From Apium graveolens (taxonomy: Eukaryota; Streptophyta; Magnoliopsida; Apiales; Apiaceae): a stretch of DNA of 64,000 nt. This document shows positions 11,323-22,127 of the stretch, piece after piece. Both the position numbers and the translations under genes were made by a program. Positions within the stretch are counted from its first letter, which is position 1. The number at the start of each line of letters is the position of its first letter. The stretch is taken from positions 30,828,846 through 30,892,845 of the forward strand of contig NC_133648.1 of assembly GCF_009905375.1 (NCBI RefSeq), given 5' to 3'. The notes beneath the pieces were generated by a model. That model saw only the letters and a list, made by a program, of their open reading frames with translations, was not told the origin of the DNA and ran no database searches.

Positions 11323-11389
11323 TGCCTCCTAAAATGGTCTTTACCTCTCCCCGATACCTTTCTTCGGTCCCTCTATTTCTTGGATCGTT

Positions 11390-12828
11390 CTATTTCAGCT
11401 TGTTTCTCAAATCCAATACGAACTCATTCAACTCTCCGACCTTGATCATCTTTTCTATTAGCTTCTTCAAGTGGAAACATTCATCAGTGTTATGCCCCTT
11501 ATCCTGATGGTAGTCGCAGTATTTGTCGGCATTTTTCTTGTGATCGACCATTTTCATTTTGGCAGGGCGAACGAAGCCTGACTTGTCTTTAATTTCCTGG
11601 AGAATCTTGGAAATTGGCGCGTTAAGAGGGGTAAACACGGTTGAATCTCTATCTTTTCGCCTCTACAGGCCCCGATCAGTTTATTTCTTCCCATCAGTCC
11701 TATGATCGTCCCTTCGGTCACGATTAGACCCTCGGGAGTACTCGTAGCGGCCATACTTGTAGCTTCGGTCATCTCTTCGGGGTTCTCTATATCCTCCAAA
11801 ATTTCCATTTTTCTCCGGATGTTCTCACCCCTCACATATATGTCATTAAGGGATTTGGGGGGAGGGGGTAATCGTAAAGAGAAGATATGGGTTTTTTTCC
11901 TTTGATTGGGTCCAGTCCAGTGGTTAGATACCCCATAGCTTTCGTCTTATTCAGGTTGGTGACCATGCATGCTTCCTACTTGAACATGGCTAGGTAATCT
12001 CTTAGGGACTCGTTCGTCCTCTGTCTACAATGGATGGAAGTCTCAGTTTCTTTCTCTCTTCGACACAAATGTGAATAGTGCATTTTGAACTTCCCCTTCA
12101 GATGCTCATAGGAGTAGATCGAACGTGACCGAAGTGATTTATACCACATCGAAACCCCTTTTTTAGGTATGTCTTGAACATCTTGCACAACATCGTCTGG
12201 CCGTGGCCCATTCCCGTCATCAGCAATTCATACTTGTCACAATAGTCTTCGAGATCCCCCCTCCCATTGAACTCAGCCATCTTCCGGAACTGTTTCCCTT
12301 CCCCTGGAAGAGGCCAATATCCTCAATCTTTTCAGTCATCACCGGTTCACGGTCAAATTTCATGTCCCCAAACATGGCCTTTTCCAACCTGGACAACCTA
12401 GTGCGGGACATATCCTCTTCTTCCTCCTGGTCAGAGTCCGAAGACAAAGCGACTTCCGTCCTCCTCCTCTTGTGGTGTGAGTCATAGACCGTTGATTCAT
12501 CTTCCTCAACGTGGACTCGTTTCTCCTTTCGAGAACTCTTAGCCCCTTCATTCTCTTCAAGTGACGGCCTCAACGCCTTCTCCTTCAGTTCCAACTCCTC
12601 CCTTCGTAAATTTATAGCCTTGAGCTTCGGCGCATCAGCCTCTCGCTTTTTGGTCTTTTCTTGTTCAGCCTCATCAATTTCTTTCGATTTTCCCTTCTCT
12701 TTGGCGATCTTTTCTGCCCTCAGTTTCCTCAGCATCGCCTGTTCTTCGGGAGTTGAGACTATTTCAGCTTCCTCGTCGAAATCAGTTTCCATATTCCGAG
12801 GGGTAATTAAAGGGCCCTTGTTCATCAT
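11390..12828 (-). pseudogene. gypsy (Tat-type) gag, several frameshifts and stops
   Basis: Minus-strand pieces in order: 12828-12220 is a charged N-terminal region (Glu/Lys/Arg helix, acidic SSDSDQEEEE). 12280-11976 is the retrotransposon gag core, with FNGRGD, then MWYKSLRSRSIYSYEHLKGKF and TNESLRDYLAMFK. 11835-11554 is linker. 11638-11390 is the zinc-finger-like CDYHQDKGHNTDECFHLK. The order and motifs match Tat-lineage gag. Overlapping frames show at least two frameshifts. Confidence 0.8.
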
Positions 12829-12869
12829 TGCTATTAGTCATCATCTCAGATCTCAGGACTTAATCTCGT

Positions 12870-12890
12870 AGTTCCCATAGACGGCCCCAT
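12870..12890 (-). promoter_or_regulatory. primer-binding site of the Tat-type element
   Basis: Immediately internal to the 5' LTR, the minus strand reads TATGGGGCCGTCTATGGGAA. This is a degraded form of the Tat/Athila-type PBS TGGCGCCGT..GGGGA (tRNA-Asp-like). Confidence 0.65.
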
Positions 12891-13296
12891 ATGTTGGAAC
12901 CAGTTTTCTGCCGATCTGACTTCGTCCAGATGAATTGACTTCAGCCTGCAAAGAGAAAAATGCGACGGATGATTCCCGATTCACCTCCGGTATGAGAGTA
13001 AGTTAACTGGTTTATGTGAGTAAATCGGGATACAAAATAGTCCGTGTGATCGGAAGTGTGTGTTGATGAATTAGCTTCATCCTGGATTGTTAAAGTTACA
13101 CTCCCGGAGTTATTGGTTGGTTCCACCAAAAAAGGGACGTGGGCGTTATGGCTGACAGATCACGCCTTTGTCCATCTTGGGCCGGTCCATCTTCGCTATA
13201 ACGGGACAGACATGCTTCGGCCCATAAATGTTTCTTGTTTTCGGTCTTTATCGGCCCAAGCTGACTTAATGGGCATAAGGAGATGGGCTTCCAACA
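12891..13296 (-). mobile_element. 5' LTR of the Tat-type gypsy element
   Basis: 406 bp bounded by inverted ends: minus-strand start TGTTGGAAG, end GGTTCCAACA, followed by the PBS. The opposite LTR is not in the window because the element is truncated at 9244. The LTR edge lies 396 bp downstream of the PPTase stop codon. Confidence 0.75.
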
Positions 13297-13692
13297 CTAT
13301 GCTAGTAAGGTTCAATGACCCAACTTGAGACATAAGAAACCGATTATGAATCTAATATCTCTGCTCTCCATTTGTACTGGCTTTGATGGGGAATAAAACT
13401 GAGGAACCTAACTAGTAACCTTTGAATCTTTTACAAACATATGCCAAGTGACATGTTTGCACTTTGCACTACTGGATAACGATGATATGTGTATTGTGTA
13501 GTATAATAAAATCTATACGTAGAACGAGAAACACTTAACCAGATTAAAATGATATAAATAGGGCTTCATGATGAAGGCATCTCAAGCTCTTCATATGAAA
13601 TGGGTACTCAAATGAAAAGATCATTATCATCCCACTACGTGTACCTCCTGACCTGCAGAGTGAATATTTTTTTTTTAATTTTCAGTATTAGT
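13297..13692. other. PPTase 3' flank, no further gene seen
   Basis: AT-rich sequence between the retrotransposon LTR and the stop codon of the phosphopantetheinyl transferase gene. It presumably contains that gene's 3' UTR and polyadenylation region. I see no other coding signal. Confidence 0.5.
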
Positions 13693-16600
13693 TCAACTAG
13701 CGGCGTGAGGCCTTCTATCTTCAGGGTCATGAGGTTTTCTTGACATATTTCTTGTTATTTTTGGTGACCCCAGGAAGATTGAGATGAGTTGTTCTACTGT
13801 TCGCAACATGAAACTTGTATTTGGAAGATTAAGACCGAACTTGTACTCATCTTCATCAAACTGAGTTTTCTCTAGTGTTTTCATGTAATTCTCTGAAGCA
13901 ATCCGTGGGTGACCCCTGGCTATAGACACCTGCAGTTGTTCGCAAGAAAAAAATGTCTTAGACTGCTGAGGTTGAGTCAGGTTAGAGGCAGTAAGGTAGT
14001 AAATATAAGTATAATATGTCTATATATGATAATCCCCTGAAACAAAAATAATATTGCCTGGTACAGTCAGCAGGGCCAATTCCATGTAGTGAGTATAGAA
14101 ATAAGAAATAACCCATTTTCATAGCTACAAGTTCAATGAAAAACAAGAATGTATGGTCTTGCCTCGCCTCACGCAGTACTAAATTTAAAAAGAGATACCC
14201 TTCTTCTCAATTTTCCACTTTGGAGGTAGAAAATGCCTGATCAACTATAGGCATGTGTTAACAATACACCAACAATTTGACAAAAAAAAATGCCTACTTC
14301 GTAGAGATTATGTCTCTGACCAAATGCAGGTCATGATCAGACTTTTATCATTTTATTGCCAAATCGAAAAATAAAGCTTATATTGAGATATGATAAGGGG
14401 AAAGGCATGTAAAGTCAAAGATAAAAAGTAACTCTGTAACTTTAACAAAAAAAATACAAGAGAGCATTACAGTCAGCAGATTCAGAGATGTTCCCTAAAT
14501 CTAAAAGCCAATTTAAGTTAGTTACGTTCATGAAATCAAATTTATCTAGTGAGCTGTCTTGATCAGGAGAGGAGATAAATGCTGCAGCTATAAAGTTGGT
14601 CTAAGTTAACTGGACTAACTCTGGAAGTATTCAAATGTGGTGCTTGCCAAATTCTTGAAATTTGGCATATACAGTAATTTTGTCATACACCCGCGCCCTA
14701 GTGTTATTTTCCAAAACAGGTACTCAAGGTGAAATAAAGAGTCTAAGCGACAAAGTTCTTGATTGGTTAAATTAGTTATGACTTGGAAGAATCTAAAGAT
14801 CTAGCAGGAATAGAGCCATAATACACAGAGATGCCTACTATATGAGTTACTGTTTTGATGAAGATTAAACAATGCCCATTCTTCACTGAACAAACATTTT
14901 ACCACTTCTTTACTATAATATTCTTTTTATTTGAAGCTCATAGCACTGCTTCCTAGTTTGCAGAATTAACTTTAACAACTCTGCTGCAAGAGTTACATAC
15001 AAATATATGACATACATTGCTATACCAATTAATTTAGACAGTAGCACGGTATAGTATTATAGAATAAAGCATTGGAAGCCATCTAGTTAATATCTCACCG
15101 CGTAATTTTTCCCGATGCTGAAAAGCCAAAATTTCCAGTCCTTCATTTCTTTTCTATTGATTTTCACACGTATGTTGGTCCAGTCTCTGTGATGAAATTC
15201 AACGCCATCTAACTTGTAACCTACTCCAGTCCCTATTGCCTTGACAAATGATTCCTTCACACACCAATATCTGCAAAATATTACATTGTTACAAAATATG
15301 CTTCAGCAGCAAAGTAATTCTTGCATCCCTGTGTGCTTGTGTGTGCTTGTGTATTATACACACTCGTTAAACAATGAAAAAGTACACATCGTTAATAAAG
15401 TGGAATATGGAAACAACAATATCTTCCAGAAAAAGAAGTGAATATGACAAAAGGATAACTAAAGGGAGCAGAAGGATTAAAGAAAAGTCACTCTCCATTT
15501 AAAGCACTGATATACCTTCAAAGAGCCAGTTCGACGAAGTTTAGCTCCTAATTGTTTGACAAATGAAAAGAGGTTTACGAATTACAGAGGACAAGAGGAG
15601 AGTGAATTAAGAAAGTGTTTATAGGAGGGAGAGAACTAAATGTGGTGGACTTCCATGACACTTCGTTTTTATACTTGAGGGTATCTATTTTACAAAATCT
15701 TTACTGCAAGTCAGAAATCCCTATGAAAGATGAAAAGAATCCCAAGATTTTTTTTGCACCGAAGAAATTACTTGCAAACACAGGCATCGGCGGTGGTAAC
15801 AATTCAGTCAATATGGCAGACTTTTCAATCATTTTCATTTTAAGGGGCTTACGTGTGTTTTCTTTTGATACTTGCTCATACACATATAGAGCGACATCGT
15901 ATCTCAAATAGACATGCTTTTTTGCTTATATAGCTTTTAGTTCTTTAGAAAATCCCTCTGTCTCGTATTAAGCCCTATAACATTTTACTCGCTAAAAAAA
16001 ACATCCGAGATCACTTTGTAAATTTTGATTCCCATGATTATTTAACGTTCAGTGTAAATATGCACTACTTTTTGAGGGTTTAACAAAACGCTGTTTTATC
16101 AATTTATCTCTTATGAACTTCTTCTATTTGCTAAATTATTCATGTTTTGAACACTTTTATCTCTCTTTATGTTTGCTTGCTCAATATTTGCTCTAAAGTT
16201 TGCGATTATATAAGCCAAACAGCATCTAGAACTAAGAAAATGACAATCAATTAAATTTTAGTAATTCATAGGTTTACATGTAAAGTTTCTCTGTAATAGC
16301 AAAGCAGTTCGTGACTTGGGAGCATTGAAGGTTGACATGGTTCAGGGTAAAAGTATCAAGTATATATACATATTATGTGAAAGAAATTTTTCAAGGCTAA
16401 AATCATGTAAAGAGATATATACTATTATGTACCGATAAAATTCAAGCAAGATTTCTTCGTCGCTTCCAGCTTTAACAATGTTGTCCCATTCTAAACTTGA
16501 GAAGTATGTGGAGAAGTTCTGAATGAACTCAAGCACTGTTTCTTTCTCTGGAGTGACAAAAGAAACAATGTCCACACCCACCAGGCATATTGGCTCAGAA

Positions 16601-19368
16601 GCTATTGCAACATAGTCACCATGATGGGACACGTTAAAATTAAAATTTGGAAATGCCAGCTTTGACTTCTTGTATTCCTATATCAAACCATAAAGTATAT
16701 CACGTTTTGACAAGTAGTAGGACTACATTTTCATACTTCCAACAAACTATAAGAGCCATGCATAAAATTATAATGACTTCATAAGAGATGGAAAATTTCA
16801 TAACAAGTAAATCCTAAATATGTATTTATCCCTAATGAGAAAAAGTCTAAGATGACTGAGTGTTACAAAAAATTTCCTCTTTTAACTTTTCTCCTTGTGC
16901 TCTTTACTAGACATGAAGGAAGATAACACTTTTACTTATTCTTCAAAGCTCAATCATCTACTTGTATTCATTAAAGTTTTGAATATCGGCACAAATTATG
17001 AAGCAGACCTTTTCCTCTGCCTAGTTATTTAGTGGTCGGAATAATTCCATGTACTTTTATAGGGTTTTTGTGTTTGAAAGGAAAAATAAAACATAGAAAA
17101 ACAACTATACTAAAATCGGAGATTGACTCTTCGTAAAAGCTCTCAAAACGGATTCACTCGAAAATGACGGACTATCAAGAGATTGGCAACATGATATTGA
17201 ATTTTATACCAAAAAATATAAACAGTAGGACTTGCTGCGGTGGTACTAAACACTATCTGGCAGATTATTTTAACAATGGAATTTGTTGATGTGCCATGAT
17301 CACCAGATGCATCTATGAAAATATTAAATTTCTTAAAACATGATTTGACCCTGTTCTAGCCTAAATATTAAAGGCCATCTATATTGATTTTAGCATTTTA
17401 CGCTTAGTTGTATATACTTACTTTACAGTTTACACAGAGGATACCTAACATTGCTCTAAGCAAAAAATTGCTGAACCCTTGAAAGCTCTACTACGAGCCT
17501 TACCAGCCCTCGGGAATTCCACACGAACTGACCATAGTGAAGTGACATCATAGAAGCTAATACTCATAAAAGCACAAAGACTGCTATTAACACTACCCTA
17601 TTATGTATGGAGGAGACCTAGATCACTTGCAACTATAAACTAATTAGTTGCAAATATGATCTAATTAAGAGGAGTTCCCTGTATCAATCCCATATTATTT
17701 TACCGAAACTTGATGACTGTAGACTTACACCGCCTTGTTTTTTCTCCAACGGTGATCTAGCTTGCTGCCACCAATCAAGTCTCTTTGCAGGCCACTTGTC
17801 TGTCTCACAAACTAGTGACAGGTCTAAACCAGGTGATCAAATTATATATTGCATGTCCTTTGACATGCAAGATCACAGTATTAAACACAATGAAGTTAGG
17901 AAAGATGTTTTGTGGAGGATCCCAACTACACTACTACTCCAACTAAAAATATTAAAAGAAAGGAAACAAATCTGGTATATTTCAACAATATTCTTGCACA
18001 GAAATAAAAACTACTCTGTATCGAGTGACAAGAACTAAACCATAATCAGTAAATAGGCACACAATTGACCAGGCACTAAATAAGTATCATCTTTTTCTAT
18101 GGTCATTCTAGGGAAAGGGATGAGGTATAGCTCCATGTAATGTCAAAACTAAAACATTCATATTAGAGCACCAGCAGTTGTTGAATATGGTAATTGTTTT
18201 TTCACACTAAATCAAAGGCTTTAGGAGGACAGACAAAAGACTTTGACATGGAAAATAGTAAAAACAAAGTAACAGAGAAGCAGGTACCAGGAAGGGTTTT
18301 CCTTCGAGGGTGCGCTTGATAAGAATTTCCTCAAAAGGGATTTGTAGAACTTCATGTACAAGCGTATACTGAAGCAACCGGCTCACAAGGGCCCGCTTCT
18401 GGTCTTCTAGTTTCACAAACCTATACATGGCAGCATTCTGTATTAGAGACACTACTCCTTTGAGATTCTTAGAGTAACTAGTTATACAATAATCATCATG
18501 CAGAATGCCAGCCAGGGTACTACATCGACATTGACACCTCTTTTCTAGTCCTTCCCTCGTATACACTTTTCACTAGTGAGTAACTTGATCAGTTTGATGG
18601 TTTTGACTGATAAATGCATAACTTAGTAGTTATAAAAAATAAAATGATCAATAGAAGTACTATAAAATCAGCAATTAAACGAATATTAATTTTCTTAACT
18701 TAAACTTAAAGTAAGTCAGATAAATAAGTGCCTGTTTCGTTTTATATTTTAACAAAATTAATAACTTACAATTGAGGTTTAAGCCATAATTTGTTATCTG
18801 ATGAATATGTCAAATAAATAACACAAAACAGTTGAGGCTACAATCTGGACGAGCTAAGCTTTACTTTGATGCTCAAGGCTCAAGCCTCGCCCCATCGGCA
18901 AATAGCTGAGCTTGGATTTAATTCGAACTTAAAATTATTTTTATGCTATATATATCAATTAGGTGAAGTAAGTTGTTGACAATCCTATAATCAAGCTTTG
19001 AAGCTCAGTTCCTAGCCTCAAAATTGTGGTCAAGTAGTCAAGTTCAGGTTGTTCCAATTATACAGTTAATTAGTTGTGTAGCAATAAGCCAGTAAGCATT
19101 ACCTATATATAAATGCAATTAAACCATACAAAACATGTTTTATTTCGAAAACAATTGTGTAGCTCCCCGTTTTGTTTTTAAAATTACTGTTCTCGCGCTA
19201 AAATGTGTTCTCGGAAGACAGTAAATATAAAAACATAAGGGAGGGGGAGGACCTGGTAACGGAGGAGTGAGAATCTGAGGGGAGAAGAGAAATGGCTTGA
19301 GAGAAAGAGAGGGGCGATGGGTTCCAATTTGAAATGTCAACTAACCATCTGTTTACACCTTTTTCCAT
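13693..19368 (-). CDS. 4'-phosphopantetheinyl transferase, five exons, 300 aa
   Basis: The enzyme transfers the 4'-phosphopantetheine arm of CoA to a conserved Ser of acyl-carrier proteins. Plant homologues include a mitochondrial enzyme that activates mitochondrial ACP. Exons (minus strand): 19368-19253, 18420-18288, 16677-16433, 15270-15099, 13929-13693. They join in frame to 903 nt including TGA, and all introns are GT-AG. The first donor (AG|GTCCTC) is weak. Family motifs: RFVKLEDQKRALVSRLLQY, SHHGDYVAIAS, the Mg-binding VGVDIV, SSLEWDNI, and RYWCVKESFVKAIGTG (the WxxKES/A...K signature) spanning the exon 3-4 junction. The C-terminus has VSIARGHPR and LNLPNTSF. An in-frame upstream ATG at 19413 would add 15 residues. 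I chose 19368 because homologues start with similar M-x-KGVxRWxVDIS. No truncation is seen, so this is the one host gene likely to be functional. Confidence 0.93.
13930..15098 (-). other. PPTase intron 4
   Basis: 1169 bp, donor GTGAGATA, acceptor CTGCAG, phase 0 (GCG|GTG). It contains only AT-rich non-coding sequence. Short open frames here are not conserved-looking. Confidence 0.85.
15271..16432 (-). other. PPTase intron 3
   Basis: 1162 bp, donor GTACATAA, acceptor TTTTGCAG, splitting the Arg codon CG|A just before YWCVKES. Two overlapping open frames at 15615-15911 have no recognisable product and lie wholly within the intron. Confidence 0.85.
16678..18287 (-). other. PPTase intron 2
   Basis: 1610 bp, donor GTACCTGC, acceptor TGATATAG, phase 0. 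AT-rich, with no inserted gene recognised. Confidence 0.85.
18421..19252 (-). other. PPTase intron 1
   Basis: 832 bp, donor GTCCTCCC (unusual at +3 to +6), acceptor ATGTATAG. It splits the Arg codon AG|G, giving VTRFVKLED. Non-coding. Confidence 0.75.
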
Positions 19369-19558
19369 CTTTTTTGTATGAATCAAATTACAACCACTAT
19401 GTTTATGTATCAATACTCAATAGACGAGTACAATAACAGCCGGCGAAGCTCTGGACAACATGAATCAAATTGTACAAATCAACCGTTTTCGCACTCAGCT
19501 TAAAACAATTTTTAACAACTTACTTTATTATTTTCTTTTTTTAAAAATTAAAAATATT
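19369..19558. promoter_or_regulatory. PPTase upstream region
   Basis: AT-rich flank 5' of the PPTase start. It should hold its 5' UTR and core promoter, but I cannot assign a definite TATA box. The neighbouring gag gene is divergently oriented. Confidence 0.35.
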
Positions 19559-19883
19559 ATGTTAGTGTTATGATATTATTGCATGACTCTTAACTTTCTA
19601 GATGTTTTTTTGACCTTTCACATTAATTAACATAGACTCTTGGCTTTTCACTTGTCAAGTAACCTATGTTTTATTACATGTACATTACCTTGTGATATCA
19701 ATAAAATGAAACCTTAAATTTTTTCTTACTCCCTACTTTTATATTATATATATGAGCACGATTTGCTTATAAAATAAGGAGATCAAGTTTACTTAAGTGT
19801 TGAAAGGAGATCATCAAAGTGTAAATAGGTGTTGGAAATTCAAGAAGAAGAAGGATTCTACGTTATTTCAGTTTGTCCACCAG

Positions 19884-20847
19884 GTAAGTACATTATTTTT
19901 AGTTTACTTTGCTTCGGTTGCAATTGGATGATCTTTATGTGCTTGTTATGTGCCTGATTCTTGTATATTTTGTATCTGATTCGTTATTCATCTGAATTTA
20001 TTGAGTTTATACTCGTTGTAAAGGCTTTTTGATTATCTACAATCTTTCTTCATTGTGTTTTTCCAAAATCTGCTTATAAGTATGTCAAAATCTGCATTTT
20101 GTGTAATCTGATTGTATGATTCAGGATGATATGCAGTGACTTCTAAAATTCATATTAAATTGAATATTAGTTCACATAGTATAAGTCATACCATTCTGAA
20201 AATTGCTTTTCGATATCTACCTTTTGTCTTTACATTCCATTACCATATAATGCAATTTCAAAGTCTTAAATATCAAAATATTATCATAATTAGGAGCTGA
20301 TTCTGATTCTACAGTCCACAAATATCCGTTTTCTGAATTCGTTACTTGTTCATTTTCAACGAGCCTTACCATTCTGGAAAGGTCCCAAAATTTTCTACAT
20401 TTTTCGTGTTTTATACTTTTTCAGATAAAATCATCTTCATAGAGTAAATTGGTATTCTTTGAAACTGATCAGATTTGACTTTATCATAATTAGCCATTTT
20501 TATACAGTAGATTGCATTCAATGTACCTTTAGATTGAATTCAATGCACCATCATCATGTTATATTATCATGCATTTTTAAATATTAATGCATATGTGTTT
20601 TTCTTGCATATTTTTAAATATTGACCGAATATGCTTATTATAAAAGTTTTAACGAAGCATGCACATGAAAGAGAACCAACTTGAGATACAGCAGAAATTC
20701 ATGGGCAAGAATATAAATTCATGGCCATGAATTTTTTCTGATTTTATATTATGTTTATTATACATGTGAAATATGAAATTTTGGTGAACTTCTATATTAA
20801 GATATATCATTATCTTGATATTAATGTGTATTACCCTCTCTTTTTAG
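19884..20847 (+). other. 5'-UTR intron of the gag-only gene
   Basis: A near-consensus donor CAG|GTAAGTAC at 19881-19891 and a polypyrimidine acceptor CTCTCTTTTTAG ending at 20847 bracket 964 bp. The acceptor lies 8 nt before ATG 20856. A TATA-like TTATATTATATATATG lies upstream at about 19740-19755. Together they give a plausible promoter, short first exon, intron and ORF. Confidence 0.5.
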
Positions 20848-20855
20848 TAATCAAA

Positions 20856-21271
20856 ATGTCGAATCTTACAAAGCTTGAATTCAACGCACTTCATGTCACC
20901 AGAAAAAATTATTTGACATGGATTCTTGATGCTAAAATCCATCTTAGTGCAATGGGCGTCGGTGACACTATAAAAGAGGGAAATAAAACCTCCGAACAAG
21001 ATAAGGCAAAATCCATGATATTTCTTCGCCACCACCTTGATGAATAATTGAAAACTGAATATTTGACTATTAAAGATCCATCAAAATTTTGGAAGGATCT
21101 CAAAGAAAGATATAACTACCAAAAAACGGTGATACTTCCTAAAGCTCGCTATGATTGGCTACACTTGCGATTGCAAGATTATAAAAGTGTGAGCGGGTAT
21201 AACTCTGCCATGTTTAAAATTACATCTCAATTGAAATTATGTGGCGAGAATATCACCGATAAAGATATGTT
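20856..21271 (+). pseudogene. copia-like UBN2 gag-only gene, 5' half
   Basis: From ATG 20856 the frame reads MSNLTKLEFNAL, then LTWILDAKIHLSAMG, IKDPSKFWKDLKERYN and ARYDWLHLRLQDYKSVSGY, a typical plant UBN2/copia gag core. A TAA at 21045-21047 interrupts the same frame. The coding sequence stops being gag at 21272, where a CACTA element begins, and resumes at 25600. No protease or pol follows the 3' half, so this is a gag-only retrogene or a TR-GAG-like element. Confidence 0.8.
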
Positions 21272-21284
21272 GACTACTAGAAAA

Positions 21285-21625
21285 AAGACCTTAGACATCG
21301 GTCTATGTAAAAAATGTATGATGTCTTCGCGACTGATGTTAAATGTAGAAATGTAATATTAGGACGATTAGGCCCAATTAAAACTATAATACACAAGCAA
21401 TATTTATAAAATAACATCGATTACAAATAAAAAACCGATGTCTATAACCTATTAGACATCGGTTGTATTTAAATAACCGATGTTAATTTGAACAATAGAC
21501 ATCGATTGTTTTCTAAATAACCGATGTCAATTTGATAAATAGACATCAGGTGTTTATTTTTGAATTGATGTTATTGCCTTGTTTATATGTGCTAATATCC
21601 CTTTATTAACATCGAATATTAGACA
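21285..21625. repeat. CACTA left subterminal repeat array
   Basis: About ten copies of a 9-10 bp motif ACATCGGTT/AACCGATGT in alternating orientation, forming short inverted pairs. Such arrays are transposase-binding regions in CACTA elements. Confidence 0.8.
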
Positions 21626-22127
21626 ATGTATTAACCACGATATTGAAAAAACTTAATTCTCAAAACTCAACCAATACATATATATTATTACTCAATTGAA
21701 TTCAAGATCAACAAATTCTCAATATGTACAACTAATATCAAATATGTTTATCATTCTAAACAAAGTACAACTAATGTGTAAAATCAACCATATTTCTATT
21801 TCTAGTACTCAAGTCATCCCCTTTCATGCGGGCTCCAATTTTCTTTACCATGCTTCCAATCAATAAAAAGATATTTGTCTCGCCTAAAACTTTTCCAATC
21901 CTTTAAAAGATATCTGATGCATAAACTGAAACAGTGATGAAGGAATCAATTAGTATGTATCAGTTAATAAGGTAGGTGACACTAAACAAATGGAGGACAT
22001 GTGCTCACCCTTGAGAGCACTTGAACAATGAGAGCTAGTATGCGCATAAAAACAACTCAATGTTAAAACAGAAGCAGTAGTATAAAAGCCTTCCATCAAA
22101 AGAATATCAACTAAGCATAATTTTTAC

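Noticed and set aside
15615..15911. Overlapping open frames on both strands
   Set aside because: They lie inside PPTase intron 3 and show no conserved motif.
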